Origin: Rhodoferax sp. BLA1
GTDB lineage: Bacteria; Pseudomonadota; Gammaproteobacteria; Burkholderiales; Burkholderiaceae_C
Length of the DNA: 64,000 nucleotides
Assembly: GCF_013416775.1 (NCBI RefSeq)
Contig: NZ_SZVI01000002.1
Coordinates: forward strand, 1 to 64,000
Direction of reading: 5' to 3'
Every line of letters begins with the position of its first letter. The first letter of the stretch is position 1. Of this stretch, positions 34,995 to 44,018 are shown piece by piece. The notes under the pieces were generated by a model, which worked only from the letters and a program-made list of their open reading frames with translations, was not told where the DNA came from and ran no database searches. A program made the translations under genes and the position numbers.

Positions 34995-35395
34995 CACCCC
35001 CCGCCCCGCCGGGCGGAAGAGGGAGCTAACCGCCGTATTTGGCCGTGTGTATTTCTGGAAGACGTACACGCCGCCTGGCCGGTGGCAAGGGTCAATTTGA
35101 GAGGAGAACGGATTGGCAAGTGGCCCGAGGCACGGCGACAGTTGGATAAGCTGGGATATATGAGAAATTGACCTCTAGCCCTTTTATAACAAGGACTGGT
35201 AGCTATAAAACTTGATATGGCCAGTGGTCCTTGCGTCGCCCGCAATTGAATCTTTCCTCTTGGGTCCCGTTGCGCCAAGGCCACCGACCAAACGGTTGGT
35301 ACATCTTCACAAAACAGTGTTGGCCACATACGGCGGTTGGCTCCCCTTTCCGCCCCGGCGGGGGTGGAAAGGGGCGGGGGGGATAGGGGGGGAAC
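34995..35395. repeat. Long imperfect inverted repeat element between cysW and cysA
   Basis: Two arms of about 100 bases (34995-35089 and 35271-35395) are reverse complements with roughly 70-75% identity by eye. Both contain CGCCCCGCCGGG-like, GGAGCtAACCGCCGTAT and GGTGGC segments. An intergenic palindromic repeat copy lies inside, at 35170. It could be a MITE-like or IRU-type element or fold as a long RNA hairpin in the cys operon transcript. Confidence 0.55.
35170..35210. repeat. Intergenic palindromic repeat, copy 4
   Basis: Reads GACCTCTAGCCCTTTTATAA, then CAAGGACTGGTAGCTATAA. It lies within the inverted repeat element between cysW and cysA. Confidence 0.6.
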
Positions 35396-35455
35396 TACAA
35401 AACCAAATAGTTTTGACGCAGCCGCAGTTGATACAGACATCAAAAACGCTCCCTC

Positions 35456-36340
35456 TCACACCACCGGACGCTCAGGCGGCAAATCGGCAGCGGCCTTCTG
35501 GTCGCGTTCAAACTGCCACTCGACCACAGACTTGATCAATAAAGTGATCAGCGCAAGCAATGCCAACAAGGACGCGACGGCAAAAGCTGCCACAGACTGG
35601 TACTCGTTGTACAAAATCTCCACATGCAAAGGCAGCGTGTTGGTCTGGCCACGGATGTGGCCCGAGACCACCGACACCGCGCCAAACTCACCCATGGCGC
35701 GTGCGTTACACAAGATCACACCGTAGACCAGGCCCCACTTGATGTTGGGCAGCGTCACATGCCAAAAGGTTTGCCAACCGGTGGCGCCCAGCACAATGGC
35801 CGCTTGTTCCTCGTCGGTGCCCTGCGCCTGCATCAGCGGAATCAGTTCACGCGCAATGAACGGGAAGGTGACAAACACCGTGGCCAGAATGATGCCGGGT
35901 ACGGCAAACACAATCTTGATGTCGTGCTCGGCCAGCCAAGGGCCAATCCAGCCTTGTGCGCCAAACATCAACACGTAGATCAAACCCGCCACCACCGGTG
36001 ACACCGAGAACGGCAGGTCTATCAACGTGGTCAAAAACGCCTTGCCCTTGAACTCGTACTTGGCCACCGCCCAGGCCGCTGCCACACCAAACACCAGGTT
36101 CAGCGGCACCGCCACGGCGGCGGTGATCAGGGTCAGGCGGATCGCACTCCAGGCGTCGGGTTCGCGCAGCGCTTCCAGCGCGGCAGGCAGGCCTTTGCGT
36201 AGCGCCTCGGTGAACACCGCCGCCAGCGGCAGCAGCAGGAACAAAAAGACAAAAGCCAGGGCCAGCGTGATCAGTGACCAGCGCACCCAGGTGGGCTCGG
36301 TGGTGCCGGCGTCGGCGCGGCGCAGTGTGCGTGTGCTCAT
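35456..36340 (-). CDS. cysW: Sulfate ABC transporter permease CysW
   Basis: The product has 294 residues with six hydrophobic segments (for example [20 protein letters not shown] near the start) and the ABC-permease EAA-type loop around [20 protein letters not shown], followed by [19 protein letters not shown], the CysW hallmark. It pairs with CysT to form the sulfate channel. Its start overlaps the cysT stop by 4 bases (translational coupling). Downstream is the inverted-repeat element, then cysA. Confidence 0.93.
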   Translation of the reverse strand: MSTRTLRRADAGTTEPTWVRWSLITLALAFVFLFLLLPLAAVFTEALRKGLPAALEALREPDAWSAIRLTLITAAVAVPLNLVFGVAAAWAVAKYEFKGKAFLTTLIDLPFSVSPVVAGLIYVLMFGAQGWIGPWLAEHDIKIVFAVPGIILATVFVTFPFIARELIPLMQAQGTDEEQAAIVLGATGWQTFWHVTLPNIKWGLVYGVILCNARAMGEFGAVSVVSGHIRGQTNTLPLHVEILYNEYQSVAAFAVASLLALLALITLLIKSVVEWQFERDQKAAADLPPERPVV

Positions 36341-37218
36341 GTCTTGCCTCCGGCGCGGCGGCGCTGCCAGCTTTGCAGGCCATTGATGACCAGCAACAGC
36401 ACAAAGGAGATGCCCAGCATCACTGTGGCCACCGCGGTGGCTCCGGCGTAGTCGTATTGCTCCAGCTTGCCGATGATGATCAGCGGCGTGATCTCGGACA
36501 CCATGGGCATGTTGCCAGCGATAAAAATCACCGAGCCGTATTCACCCACCGCCCGCGCAAAGGCCATGGCAAAACCGGTCAACAACGCGGGCGCAATGCC
36601 CGGAAAAATCACATACCGAAAGGTCTGGAAACGCGAGGCACCCAGGCAGGTGGCGGCTTCTTCAAGCTCTTTCTCGGCGTCTTCGAGCACCGGCTGCACC
36701 GTGCGCACGACAAACGGCAGGCTGATAAAAATCAGCGCAATCACCACGCCATTGGCGTTGAACGCCAGCTGGATGCCCAGTGGCTCCAGGTACTGGCCAA
36801 CCCAGCCATTGCCCGCCAGCAGGGCGGTCAGCGAGATGCCCGCCACGGCCGTGGGCAGGGCAAAAGGCAGGTCCACCAATGCGTCGATGATCTTCTTGCC
36901 CCAAAACTCGTAACGCACCAGCACCCAGGCCAGCAGCAGCCCGGCAAACACATTAAACAGCGCCGCCAGGAACGAGGCACCAAAGGTCAGCCGGTACGAG
37001 GCCAGCACACGCGGGCTGGCCACCGCGGTCCAGAACTCGGCCCAGGTCAGGGTGAAAGTCTTGAACAACAAGGCCGACAGCGGGATCAGCACAATCAGGC
37101 TCAGGTAAAACAGCGTGTAGCCCAGCGTCAGGTTAAAGCCCGGCAGCACGCGTCTGGCCGGGCGTTTGTCAGGTCCGGCCAGCGCTTGGGGCGAGATGGG
37201 TATGGTTGCGGTGGTCAT
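36337..37218 (-). CDS. cysT: Sulfate ABC transporter permease CysT (CysU)
   Basis: The product has 293 residues with six membrane segments. The permease loop is [20 protein letters not shown], followed by [18 protein letters not shown], characteristic of CysT. It works with CysW and CysA. It is 109 bases downstream of the sulfate-binding protein gene on the same strand and overlaps cysW by 4 bases. Confidence 0.93.
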   Translation of the reverse strand: MTTATIPISPQALAGPDKRPARRVLPGFNLTLGYTLFYLSLIVLIPLSALLFKTFTLTWAEFWTAVASPRVLASYRLTFGASFLAALFNVFAGLLLAWVLVRYEFWGKKIIDALVDLPFALPTAVAGISLTALLAGNGWVGQYLEPLGIQLAFNANGVVIALIFISLPFVVRTVQPVLEDAEKELEEAATCLGASRFQTFRYVIFPGIAPALLTGFAMAFARAVGEYGSVIFIAGNMPMVSEITPLIIIGKLEQYDYAGATAVATVMLGISFVLLLVINGLQSWQRRRAGGKT

Positions 37219-37326
37219 GGGGTGTTCAGTGCATGCTGATCCTGCCCGCCGTCATGTAAGCCAGGCTGGCTCGGCCAGACCGCACTTTGCGCGGACTGAC
37301 CAGTGGCACAGATCAGAAAAGGCGAT

Positions 37327-38328
37327 TTACTTGACCGTGTAGAGCTTGTCGAACTGGCCGCCGTCGTTGAAGTGCACTTTTTGCGCTTCGGTCAAGGAGC
37401 CAAAGTAGTCACTCACCGCAAACAGCTGGATCGGCTTGAAGGTGCTGCTGTACTTGGCCAGGATCTTGGGGTTGCTCGGGCGAATGCCGTGTTTGGCGGC
37501 AATTTCCTGGGCTTCGTCCGAGTACAGGTAAGTCAGATAGGCCTTGGCCAGCTCAGCCGTGCCTTTTTTGGCCACGCTGCGCTCCACCACCGCCACCGGG
37601 TTCTCCGCAATGATGCTGACCGAGGGGTGGATGGCGTCGACCTTGCCCGCGCCAAACTCGCGGTCCACCGACACCACTTCTGACTCGAACGTGATCAACA
37701 CGTCACCAATATTGCGTTGCAAAAAGATCGTGGTTGCATCACGCCCGCCCTTGGCCAACACCGGCACGTTCTTGAACAACTTGCCCACAAACTCGGCTGC
37801 CTGGGCATCGGTACCGCCGGTTTTGCGCACATAACCCCAGGCCGCCAGGTAGGCCATGCGGCCGTTGCCGCCGGTCTTGGGGTTGACCACAATCACCTTC
37901 ACATCGGGTTTGACCAGGTCGTTCCAGTCCTTGATGTTTTTGGGATTGCCATTGCGCGTCAGGAACAGCATGGTTGATGAGGTGGGGGCCGCGTTGTGCG
38001 GGAAGCGTTTGGCCCAGTCTTTGGCCACGATGCCGCTGCTGGCCAGGAAATCCACATCTGTGGTGGTGTTCATGGTGACCACATCGGCGTCAAGCCCGTC
38101 ATTCACCGCACGCGCCTGGGCGCTGGAGCCGCCATGCGATTGGTCAATCTTGACGTCTTTGCCGGTGGTTTTTTTGTAGTTGGCGACAAAAGCGGTGTTG
38201 TAGTCCTTGTAGAACTCGCGCGCCACATCGTAGGAGGCATTCAACAAGGTGGTCTGTGCAGACACAAAAGTTGTAGCTGTCAGCCCAATTGCCGCAAGGG
38301 CTAGAGTCATATTTTGTTTGAATTTCAT
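37327..38328 (-). CDS. sbp: Sulfate-binding periplasmic protein
   Basis: The product has 333 residues from the ATG at 38328, which follows AAGGACAC; the frame is open to 38361. Signal peptide: MKFKQNMTLALAAIGLTATT, then FVSA and mature QTT. Family blocks: NASYDVAREFYKDYN, QSHGGSSAQARAVNDGLDAD, NPKTGGNGRMAYLAAWGY and ITFESEVVSVDREFG. It binds sulfate in the periplasm for CysTWA. It is the first gene of the operon; a paralogue lies at 51869. Confidence 0.93.
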   Translation of the reverse strand: MKFKQNMTLALAAIGLTATTFVSAQTTLLNASYDVAREFYKDYNTAFVANYKKTTGKDVKIDQSHGGSSAQARAVNDGLDADVVTMNTTTDVDFLASSGIVAKDWAKRFPHNAAPTSSTMLFLTRNGNPKNIKDWNDLVKPDVKVIVVNPKTGGNGRMAYLAAWGYVRKTGGTDAQAAEFVGKLFKNVPVLAKGGRDATTIFLQRNIGDVLITFESEVVSVDREFGAGKVDAIHPSVSIIAENPVAVVERSVAKKGTAELAKAYLTYLYSDEAQEIAAKHGIRPSNPKILAKYSSTFKPIQLFAVSDYFGSLTEAQKVHFNDGGQFDKLYTVK

Positions 38329-38378
38329 GGGTGTCCTTGGCAGAAAAAAAGGTGATGTCAAAAGGCTTGCGATAGGTA

Positions 38379-38936
38379 TCAGGCGGCTACAGCCACCGGC
38401 GGTGTCTGGCTGTCTGCCTCGATGACCAGTGACTGCAGCAGCGCCAGCCCCAGTGGCCAGGGGCCAAAGCCCGCGTCCAGATTGATGTGGCCGGCATTTT
38501 GCAGCCGAACAAATTCACTGCCCCAGGCACGGGCATAAGCACCAGCGGTGCGTACCGGGCAGAACGGGTCGGTGTTGCTGGCCACCAGGATGCTGCTGTA
38601 GGGCAGGCGCTGGTAAGGCACCGGGGCAAAGTCGGCCAACACACCCCGGCGCTCGGGGTCGGCTGGTGCTACCAACAAGGCGCCCTGGATGTGGGCCGTC
38701 ACCTCAGGCGGCAAATGGGTGACGGCGATACAACCCAGGCTGTGCGCCGCCACCACCACCGGCTGGTTTTGCGCCAGGATGGTGCGGCTGATCGACGCCA
38801 CCCAGGCTTCACGCGATGGCGTGTGCCAGTCGTCCTGCTGCACCCGCACCGCACCCGGCAACTGCGCTGCCCAGAGGCTTTGCCAGTGGCCGGGTGGCGA
38901 GTCTTGCCAGCCGGGAACGATGACGATCGGGACCAT
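38379..38936 (-). CDS. RBBP9/YdeN-family alpha/beta hydrolase
   Basis: The product has 185 residues, the usual size. The fold begins with PIVIVPGWQDSPPGHWQSLW, typical of the family. The nucleophile elbow is AHSLG (Ser), the acid is in ASNTDPFCP and the His in NAGHINLDAGFG; the VAHSLGCIAV region is complete, so it should be an active serine hydrolase. The natural substrate is unknown for this family. It lies 50 bases upstream of sbp on the same strand, so it may be transcribed with the sulfate genes, although no functional link is known. Confidence 0.85.
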   Translation of the reverse strand: MVPIVIVPGWQDSPPGHWQSLWAAQLPGAVRVQQDDWHTPSREAWVASISRTILAQNQPVVVAAHSLGCIAVTHLPPEVTAHIQGALLVAPADPERRGVLADFAPVPYQRLPYSSILVASNTDPFCPVRTAGAYARAWGSEFVRLQNAGHINLDAGFGPWPLGLALLQSLVIEADSQTPPVAVAA

Positions 38937-39115
38937 GATGGGGGGTGTTTGCTGAAGCTACATATGAAACAAGGCCGCATTGTGGGTTGGCTCGGTTCAA
39001 ACACAAACGACTTAATTTCTATTTGCTTATCTGGATTCCGACATATCAAACGTCTGGTCGTCCGCCCTTTGTCAGCGTACTCCTACAATGAGCGCTCCTT
39101 CTGAACACCGCCCGC

Positions 39116-39484
39116 ATGTCGTTTTGCACCAGACTGTTCTTTGTCTTTGTCACCCTGTTTGTGCTGGTGGCGGCGCCAGCTCGCGCGTGTGAACTGATGT
39201 CCTCGCCCAGCGTTTCTGCGGCATCACACCACCCGGCTGCGACACCCGTGGCGGACTTGCAGGCAGTGGCTGGTTCAGCTGACGCTCAGGCGCCCTGCAA
39301 GACGGAAACCTCCAACTGCTCCAGTTGCACCAGCTGTGCGGTGTGTGCCTGCCTGTGTGTGGGTTTGGCCAAACCCCTGAGCAGCGTTGTGGCGATCTCA
39401 AGCGCCATGGCCCTGCCGAACTGGACAGCTGAGCCGATGGCCAGCCAAGTTGCCGCGCCCGAACTCAAACCCCCTCGCGTCTGA
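39116..39484 (+). CDS. Small Cys-rich exported protein, unknown function
   Basis: The predicted product has 122 residues with a good signal peptide (LFFVFVTLFVLVAAPARA, then CE). The mature part is Ala-, Ser- and Pro-rich, and a central cluster NCSSCTSCAVCACLCVG has six closely spaced cysteines in CxxC-like spacing, suggesting metal binding or disulfide formation in the periplasm. It is followed by the membrane protein gene at 39561, with which it may form an operon. I do not recognise the family. A coding role is supported by the signal peptide and length. Confidence 0.6.
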   Translation: MSFCTRLFFVFVTLFVLVAAPARACELMSSPSVSAASHHPAATPVADLQAVAGSADAQAPCKTETSNCSSCTSCAVCACLCVGLAKPLSSVVAISSAMALPNWTAEPMASQVAAPELKPPRV

Positions 39485-39560
39485 TTCTCCTGTTCTTGCT
39501 GTGACCCCCTTGCATGCTGCAGGGCGGTCGTTTCACTCGTTCACATTTGGAGAATTCATC

Positions 39561-40079
39561 GTGTCTATGACGCATTACATGGAGTTGCTGGCGCAAAACC
39601 AGCCCTGGAACCTGATCCTATTTATGGCCATCCCGGTCATCCTGGCCGAAACCGTGGCCATCACCGAGCTGTACATCCTTTTCTCTCGCCAATTCCACGG
39701 CGGCGTGCGCCAGATCAATCGCAGCGCCAGCATTGTGGGTGGTGTGTATTTTTGTGGGGTGTTTGTCTACCTGATGGCCACCGCCGTGATCCCGCTGACC
39801 ACCTCGGGTGGCTGGCGTGGTGCGGCAGACGTGATTGCCGTGGGGTTTTACCTGTCGGGCATCGTGCCGCTGCTGGGCCTGGCCTTGCTTGACCTGGGGC
39901 TGATCGGCAAAGGACGCACAGAGGAGGGCAAGCTCAAGTTACACGCCACCTTTGTCGCGATCTTCCTGGTGGTGGCGCACGTGGCCATGATCTTTGGCAT
40001 GCTGGACCCGTCGCTGCTCATGAGCCAAGCCCCGGAGGTGATGCAAAACATGGGCGCCATGCCCGGTATGAACCACTGA
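39561..40079 (+). CDS. DUF6803-type inner-membrane protein
   Basis: The product has 172 residues. The GTG at 39561 is chosen because GGAG stands 8 bases upstream; the alternative ATG at 39567 would be at 14. The protein has about four membrane helices (LILFMAIPVILAETVAITEL; VGGVYFCGVFVYLMATAVI; FYLSGIVPLLGLALLDLGL; ATFVAIFLVVAHVAMIFGML) and a Met/His-rich end (MQNMGAMPGMNH) that could bind metal such as copper. The family name is from memory; no biochemical function is known. It follows the Cys-rich gene by 76 bases. Confidence 0.7.
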   Translation: MSMTHYMELLAQNQPWNLILFMAIPVILAETVAITELYILFSRQFHGGVRQINRSASIVGGVYFCGVFVYLMATAVIPLTTSGGWRGAADVIAVGFYLSGIVPLLGLALLDLGLIGKGRTEEGKLKLHATFVAIFLVVAHVAMIFGMLDPSLLMSQAPEVMQNMGAMPGMNH

Positions 40080-40094
40080 GCGGTCTTGGTGGCA

Positions 40095-40122
40095 AGGGGG
40101 CCGACGCTTGTGCTGGCCCCCT
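40095..40122. terminator. GC-rich hairpin after the membrane-protein gene
   Basis: An 8-bp stem AGGGGGCC/GGCCCCCT with a 12-base loop, 15 bases after the stop. No T-tract. Confidence 0.4.
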
Positions 40123-40204
40123 CGCCCATGTGGCGGCGACACCGGGCAGGCAAGAAGAGGCTCAAGGTGGAACAAGCGTCGCCCTGCATTTTAGGCATTA
40201 TTTT

Positions 40205-40244
40205 GACCCCTAGCCCTTTTGCATAATGGGCTTGTAGCTATGAC
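40205..40244. repeat. Intergenic palindromic repeat, copy 5
   Basis: Reads GACCCCTAGCCCTTTTGCA, then TAATGGGCTTGTAGCTATG. It lies between the DUF6803 gene and the MocR gene. Confidence 0.65.
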
Positions 40245-40269
40245 TTTTGTAGCAAAGCAGGCGTAATGC

Positions 40270-41688
40270 TTAACCGCTCAGCAACTCACACGCCAGCTCG
40301 CCAACCCGTTTGAGCGCGTCTTCAAAGCGCGCATCGGAGAGCTGGCCGTAGTTCAGCCGCAGGCAGTGGCAAAAGCGTTGGTCGGCAGAAAACAGGTGGC
40401 CAGGGGCGATGCTGATGTGTTCGGCCAGTGCCCGGCGCTGTAACACCAGGGCATCCGCCTGCGGTGGCAATTCCAGCCACAAGAAGTAGCCGCCTTGCGG
40501 CCGGGTGACACGGGTGCCAGCCGGGAAATGCGCGGCAATCACCTTCAAGGCGACCTCCTGTTGTTGGGCCAGACTCAAGCGCAGTTGGCGCAAGTGGCGC
40601 TCAAACTGGCCACCTTGCAGGTAGTCGGCAATCGCCAGCTGCGAAGGAATCGCACTCGACAGCGTGGTCATCAGCTTGAGACGCTGCACCTGCCGGGCAA
40701 ACCGGCCCGCCGCAACCCAGCCCACCCGATAGCCCGGCGCCAGACATTTGGAGAATGAACTGCAGTGCAGCACCAAACCCTGCTGGTCGTAGGCCTTGGC
40801 GGGCGGTGGGCGGTTCAGGCCAAAGTACAGCTCGCCGTAAACGTCGTCTTCAATCAGCGGCACCTGGTGCTCTGCCAGCAATTGGACCAAGGCCTGTTTG
40901 CGGGGTTCGGGCATCAGGCTGCCCAGCGGGTTCTGGAAGTTCGGCATGAACCAGCAGGCTTTCACCGGGTGGGCCTGCAACACCGCCTCCAGCGAGGCCA
41001 GGTCGATGCCGTCGCGCGGGTGGGTCGCGACCTCGACCGCGCGCAACTTGAGCCGCTCCAGCGCCTGCAACGCCGAATAAAACGTGGGTGACTCCACCGC
41101 CACCACATCACCGGGCTGGGTCACGGCCTGCAGGCACAGGTTCAGGGCCTCCATCGCACCGTTGGTGATCACCACCTCGTCCATGGCCAGCGTGGTGCCG
41201 TGGCTGGCATAACGCAGGCAAATCAAGCGGCGCAGGCGCTCGTTGCCCTGGGTCAGGTCTTCCACCAGTCGTTCAGGCGCCAATTGCCGCATCGCGGGTG
41301 TCAGGCAACGCGCCAGTTTGTCCAGCGGGAACAGCGCCGGGCTCGGAAAGGCCGAACCCAGCGGCACCACATCGGGCTGGCGGGTGGACTCCAGCACCTC
41401 AAACACCAGATCACTGATGTTGACGGCGGTGGCGGCGGCGCCTGGCGGCGCGGTGCTTGGCTCGGCCTGCAGCGGCTGGGCTTGTGTCTTGACGTAGTAG
41501 CCAGAACGCGCGCGCGCCTCGATCAAACCCTGCGCTTCGAGCAGGTAATAGGCGGCAAACACCGTGGCCGGGCTGATCTGCCTGCTGGCACTGGCCTGGC
41601 GCACTGACGGCAGGCGCTCACCGGGGCGCAGGGTCTGGGCCTTGATTAGCCGGGCGATGTCCTGGGCATAGTGTTCGTAACGTTTCAT
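40270..41688 (-). CDS. MocR-type GntR/aminotransferase transcriptional regulator
   Basis: The product has 472 residues from the Met at 41688 (MKRYEHYAQDIARLIK, the start of the GntR helix); an open frame reaches 41769. The N-terminal wHTH is PGERLPSVRQASASRQISPA, then TVFAAYYLLEAQGLI. A fold-type I aminotransferase domain follows, with NPLGSLMP, IEDDVYGEL and the PLP lysine in CSSFSKCLAPGYRVGW. MocR proteins use PLP to sense amino acids or vitamin B6. The gene is divergent from ccoG with a shared promoter of about 75 bases, so it may autoregulate or control ccoG; the target is unknown. Confidence 0.9.
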   Translation of the reverse strand: MKRYEHYAQDIARLIKAQTLRPGERLPSVRQASASRQISPATVFAAYYLLEAQGLIEARARSGYYVKTQAQPLQAEPSTAPPGAAATAVNISDLVFEVLESTRQPDVVPLGSAFPSPALFPLDKLARCLTPAMRQLAPERLVEDLTQGNERLRRLICLRYASHGTTLAMDEVVITNGAMEALNLCLQAVTQPGDVVAVESPTFYSALQALERLKLRAVEVATHPRDGIDLASLEAVLQAHPVKACWFMPNFQNPLGSLMPEPRKQALVQLLAEHQVPLIEDDVYGELYFGLNRPPPAKAYDQQGLVLHCSSFSKCLAPGYRVGWVAAGRFARQVQRLKLMTTLSSAIPSQLAIADYLQGGQFERHLRQLRLSLAQQQEVALKVIAAHFPAGTRVTRPQGGYFLWLELPPQADALVLQRRALAEHISIAPGHLFSADQRFCHCLRLNYGQLSDARFEDALKRVGELACELLSG

Positions 41689-41762
41689 GGGTGCAACTGA
41701 TATGGTTTTTTTCTCAGAAACTGAATCTACCATTTCAGATGCGCCTGCGGCATCCTTGATGT

Positions 41763-43205
41763 ATGTCACGAAAGACCATTCCCATCCTGCCCATTGCTGA
41801 CAGTGCCACCGACAGTGGCCTGTTTGTGATGGATGCCAAAAACAAGATTTATGTACGTGCCGTCACCGGCCGGTTCGCCGCCTGGCGCTGGGCGGCGGTG
41901 TGGCTGACCCAACTGGTGTTTTACGGCCTGCCCTGGTTGTCCTGGAACGACCGCCAGGCGGTGTTGTTTGACTTGGGGCAGCAGCGCTTTTATTTGTTTG
42001 GCCTGGCGCTGTACCCGCAAGACCTGATTTACCTGGCGGTGTTGTTGATGCTGGCTGCCTTGTTGCTGTTTTTTGTGACGGCCGTGGCCGGGCGCATCTG
42101 GTGCGGTTTTGCCTGCCCGCAGACGGTCTACACCGAGATTTTCCTGTGGGTGGAGCAGCGCCTGGAAGGCAGCCACCACGCCCGCAAACGACTCGACGCC
42201 ATGCCCTGGACAGCTGAAAAGATGGCGCGCAAAGGCGGCAAACAGGCGGCCTGGTTGTTGATCAGCCTGTGGACCGGTTTCACCTTTGTCGGCTACTTCA
42301 CCCCGATCCAGTCCCTCGGCGCAGCAGTGCTGGCGCTGGCCTGGAGCCCGTGGGAGCTGTTCTGGGTCGGTTTTTATGGCCTGGCCACCTATGTCAATGC
42401 GGGTTACTTGCGCGAGCAGATGTGCAAACACGCCTGCCCCTACGCTCGGTTTCAAGGCGCGATGATGGACCGCGACACCCTGGTCATTGGGTACGACACA
42501 ACACGTGGTGAGTCACGCGGCGCACGTTCGCGCAGCGCCGACCCCAAGGCGCTGGGCCTGGGCGACTGTGTTGACTGCACCCTGTGTGTGCAGGTCTGCC
42601 CGACCGGCATCGACATCCGCGACGGTTTGCAAAGCAACTGCATTGGCTGCGCCGCCTGTATTGACGTGTGTGACACGGTCATGGGGCAGATGAATTACCC
42701 CAAGGGCCTGATCCGATATTCGACCCAGAACGGCCTGGCCAATGGCTGGGACCAGCCGACTTTGCGCAAGCGGGTGTTGCGCAAACGGGTGCTGATTTAC
42801 GCGGCTTTGCTGTTGGCAGCGGTGCTGGCCTTTGTGAGCAGTGTCGCCCTGCGCAGCCCGATGCGAGTGGATGTGGTGCGTGACCGCGGTGTGATGGCCC
42901 GGGTGGTGAATGGGGGCGCGGTGGAAAACGTCTACCGCTTACATGTCATGAACGCCACCGAAGAAGTACAGCGTTACCGGGTGACTGTGCTGGGTCACCC
43001 CGATTTGTCCCTGGGCGAACCGCTGGAGCTGGAACTCGGCCCGGTCGAGGCCCGCACCGTGCCCCTGAGTGTGCGCCTGCCGTTCACCGACGCCAGCAGC
43101 ATGGCCGGGCAGACCTTGCCGATCCAGCTGGAGGTGACTCAGCTTGGGCCAGATGAAGAGCTGGTCAAGGTGCGCGAGAAAACCACGTTTTATGTGCCGG
43201 AGTGA
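41763..43205 (+). CDS. ccoG: Cytochrome c oxidase accessory protein CcoG (RdxA/FixG)
   Basis: The product has 480 residues. Membrane segments lie at the N-terminus (WAAVWLTQLVFYGLPWL) and in the following 200 residues, with the family motif GRIWCGFACPQTVYTE. Two 4Fe-4S motifs follow: CVDCTLCVQVCPTGIDIR and NCIGCAACIDVCD. A last membrane helix precedes a C-terminal periplasmic Ig-like domain, as in FixG/RdxA. CcoG supplies reduced copper for cbb3 oxidase assembly. The other cco genes are not in this window. The end overlaps the convergent mnmD stop by 16 bases. Confidence 0.93.
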   Translation: MSRKTIPILPIADSATDSGLFVMDAKNKIYVRAVTGRFAAWRWAAVWLTQLVFYGLPWLSWNDRQAVLFDLGQQRFYLFGLALYPQDLIYLAVLLMLAALLLFFVTAVAGRIWCGFACPQTVYTEIFLWVEQRLEGSHHARKRLDAMPWTAEKMARKGGKQAAWLLISLWTGFTFVGYFTPIQSLGAAVLALAWSPWELFWVGFYGLATYVNAGYLREQMCKHACPYARFQGAMMDRDTLVIGYDTTRGESRGARSRSADPKALGLGDCVDCTLCVQVCPTGIDIRDGLQSNCIGCAACIDVCDTVMGQMNYPKGLIRYSTQNGLANGWDQPTLRKRVLRKRVLIYAALLLAAVLAFVSSVALRSPMRVDVVRDRGVMARVVNGGAVENVYRLHVMNATEEVQRYRVTVLGHPDLSLGEPLELELGPVEARTVPLSVRLPFTDASSMAGQTLPIQLEVTQLGPDEELVKVREKTTFYVPE

Positions 43206-43921
43206 GGCGAACCGATAAACACCGCCTCCAGCCGGTCCCGCTTGGGTGGCAGACCCGGGCATTTTTTGACGGAAAACCCGGCGGCTTTTAAGCCGTCACG
43301 CACGCGCCGGGCGATCGTGTAAGTGGCCAGGGTTGTTCCAGGCCGACACAACAAAGCCACCGCCTGCAGGGTGGCCGCTGACCACATGTCCGGGTTGATG
43401 CTGGGGCTGAACCCATCAAGAAACACCGCGTCAGCCACCCCATCCAGCTGCGGCAACACCTGGGCCACATCACCCACGGCCAGTGTCAACTGCACCCGGC
43501 CTTGTAAAAAATCAAAGTGATGGACGCCGGGTGACAGGTTCTGCCAGACACTGGCAAGCTCTTCAGCCAGCGGCGCAATCGGGGTGTGCAGATCCCTCAG
43601 TCCCGCCTCAGCCGCCCGCGCAGCACGAACCAAATCAACCGCAGCCACCGGGTAGGCCTCTACCGAAACAAAATGCAGGTGCTGGCAACGCTGCGGGTCG
43701 GCCAACCACGCCGCCCAGGTGGCCAGAAAGTTCTGGCCCAGGCCAAAGCCGGTTTCCAGCACGATGAAGTGCTCACGCCCGTGCCAGCCCTGTGGCAAAC
43801 CACAGCCGCGCAAAAAAACACCCACCGCCTGCACCAGGCCACCGGTACAGGAGTGGTATCTGTCCTGAAAACGGTGGCTGTACGGGCAGCCGTCTGCCAG
43901 CCAGTCAACCGACTCAGACAT
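43190..43921 (-). CDS. mnmD: tRNA 5-methylaminomethyl-2-thiouridine methyltransferase MnmD
   Basis: The product has 243 residues from the ATG at 43921 (MSESVDWLADGCPYSHRF). The family blocks are present: FIVLETGFGLGQNFLATW (SAM-binding), HFVSVEAYPVAAVDL and DAVFLDGFSPSINPDMW. It is the MnmD (MnmC1-like) domain that methylates nm5s2U34 of tRNA wobble uridine. The FAD-dependent MnmC2 domain found in gamma-proteobacterial bifunctional MnmC is absent, so this is the stand-alone methyltransferase. It is convergent with ccoG. Confidence 0.88.
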   Translation of the reverse strand: MSESVDWLADGCPYSHRFQDRYHSCTGGLVQAVGVFLRGCGLPQGWHGREHFIVLETGFGLGQNFLATWAAWLADPQRCQHLHFVSVEAYPVAAVDLVRAARAAEAGLRDLHTPIAPLAEELASVWQNLSPGVHHFDFLQGRVQLTLAVGDVAQVLPQLDGVADAVFLDGFSPSINPDMWSAATLQAVALLCRPGTTLATYTIARRVRDGLKAAGFSVKKCPGLPPKRDRLEAVFIGSPHSGT

Positions 43922-44018
43922 GCTTGTCACATCACACACCCGCTACGTAGGCTAGGCCGCGCCAGCACAGCCCTCCCGTGGGCTGTTGTGTCTGTTGCGG
44001 CCTGTCCTGCCGATGTGC

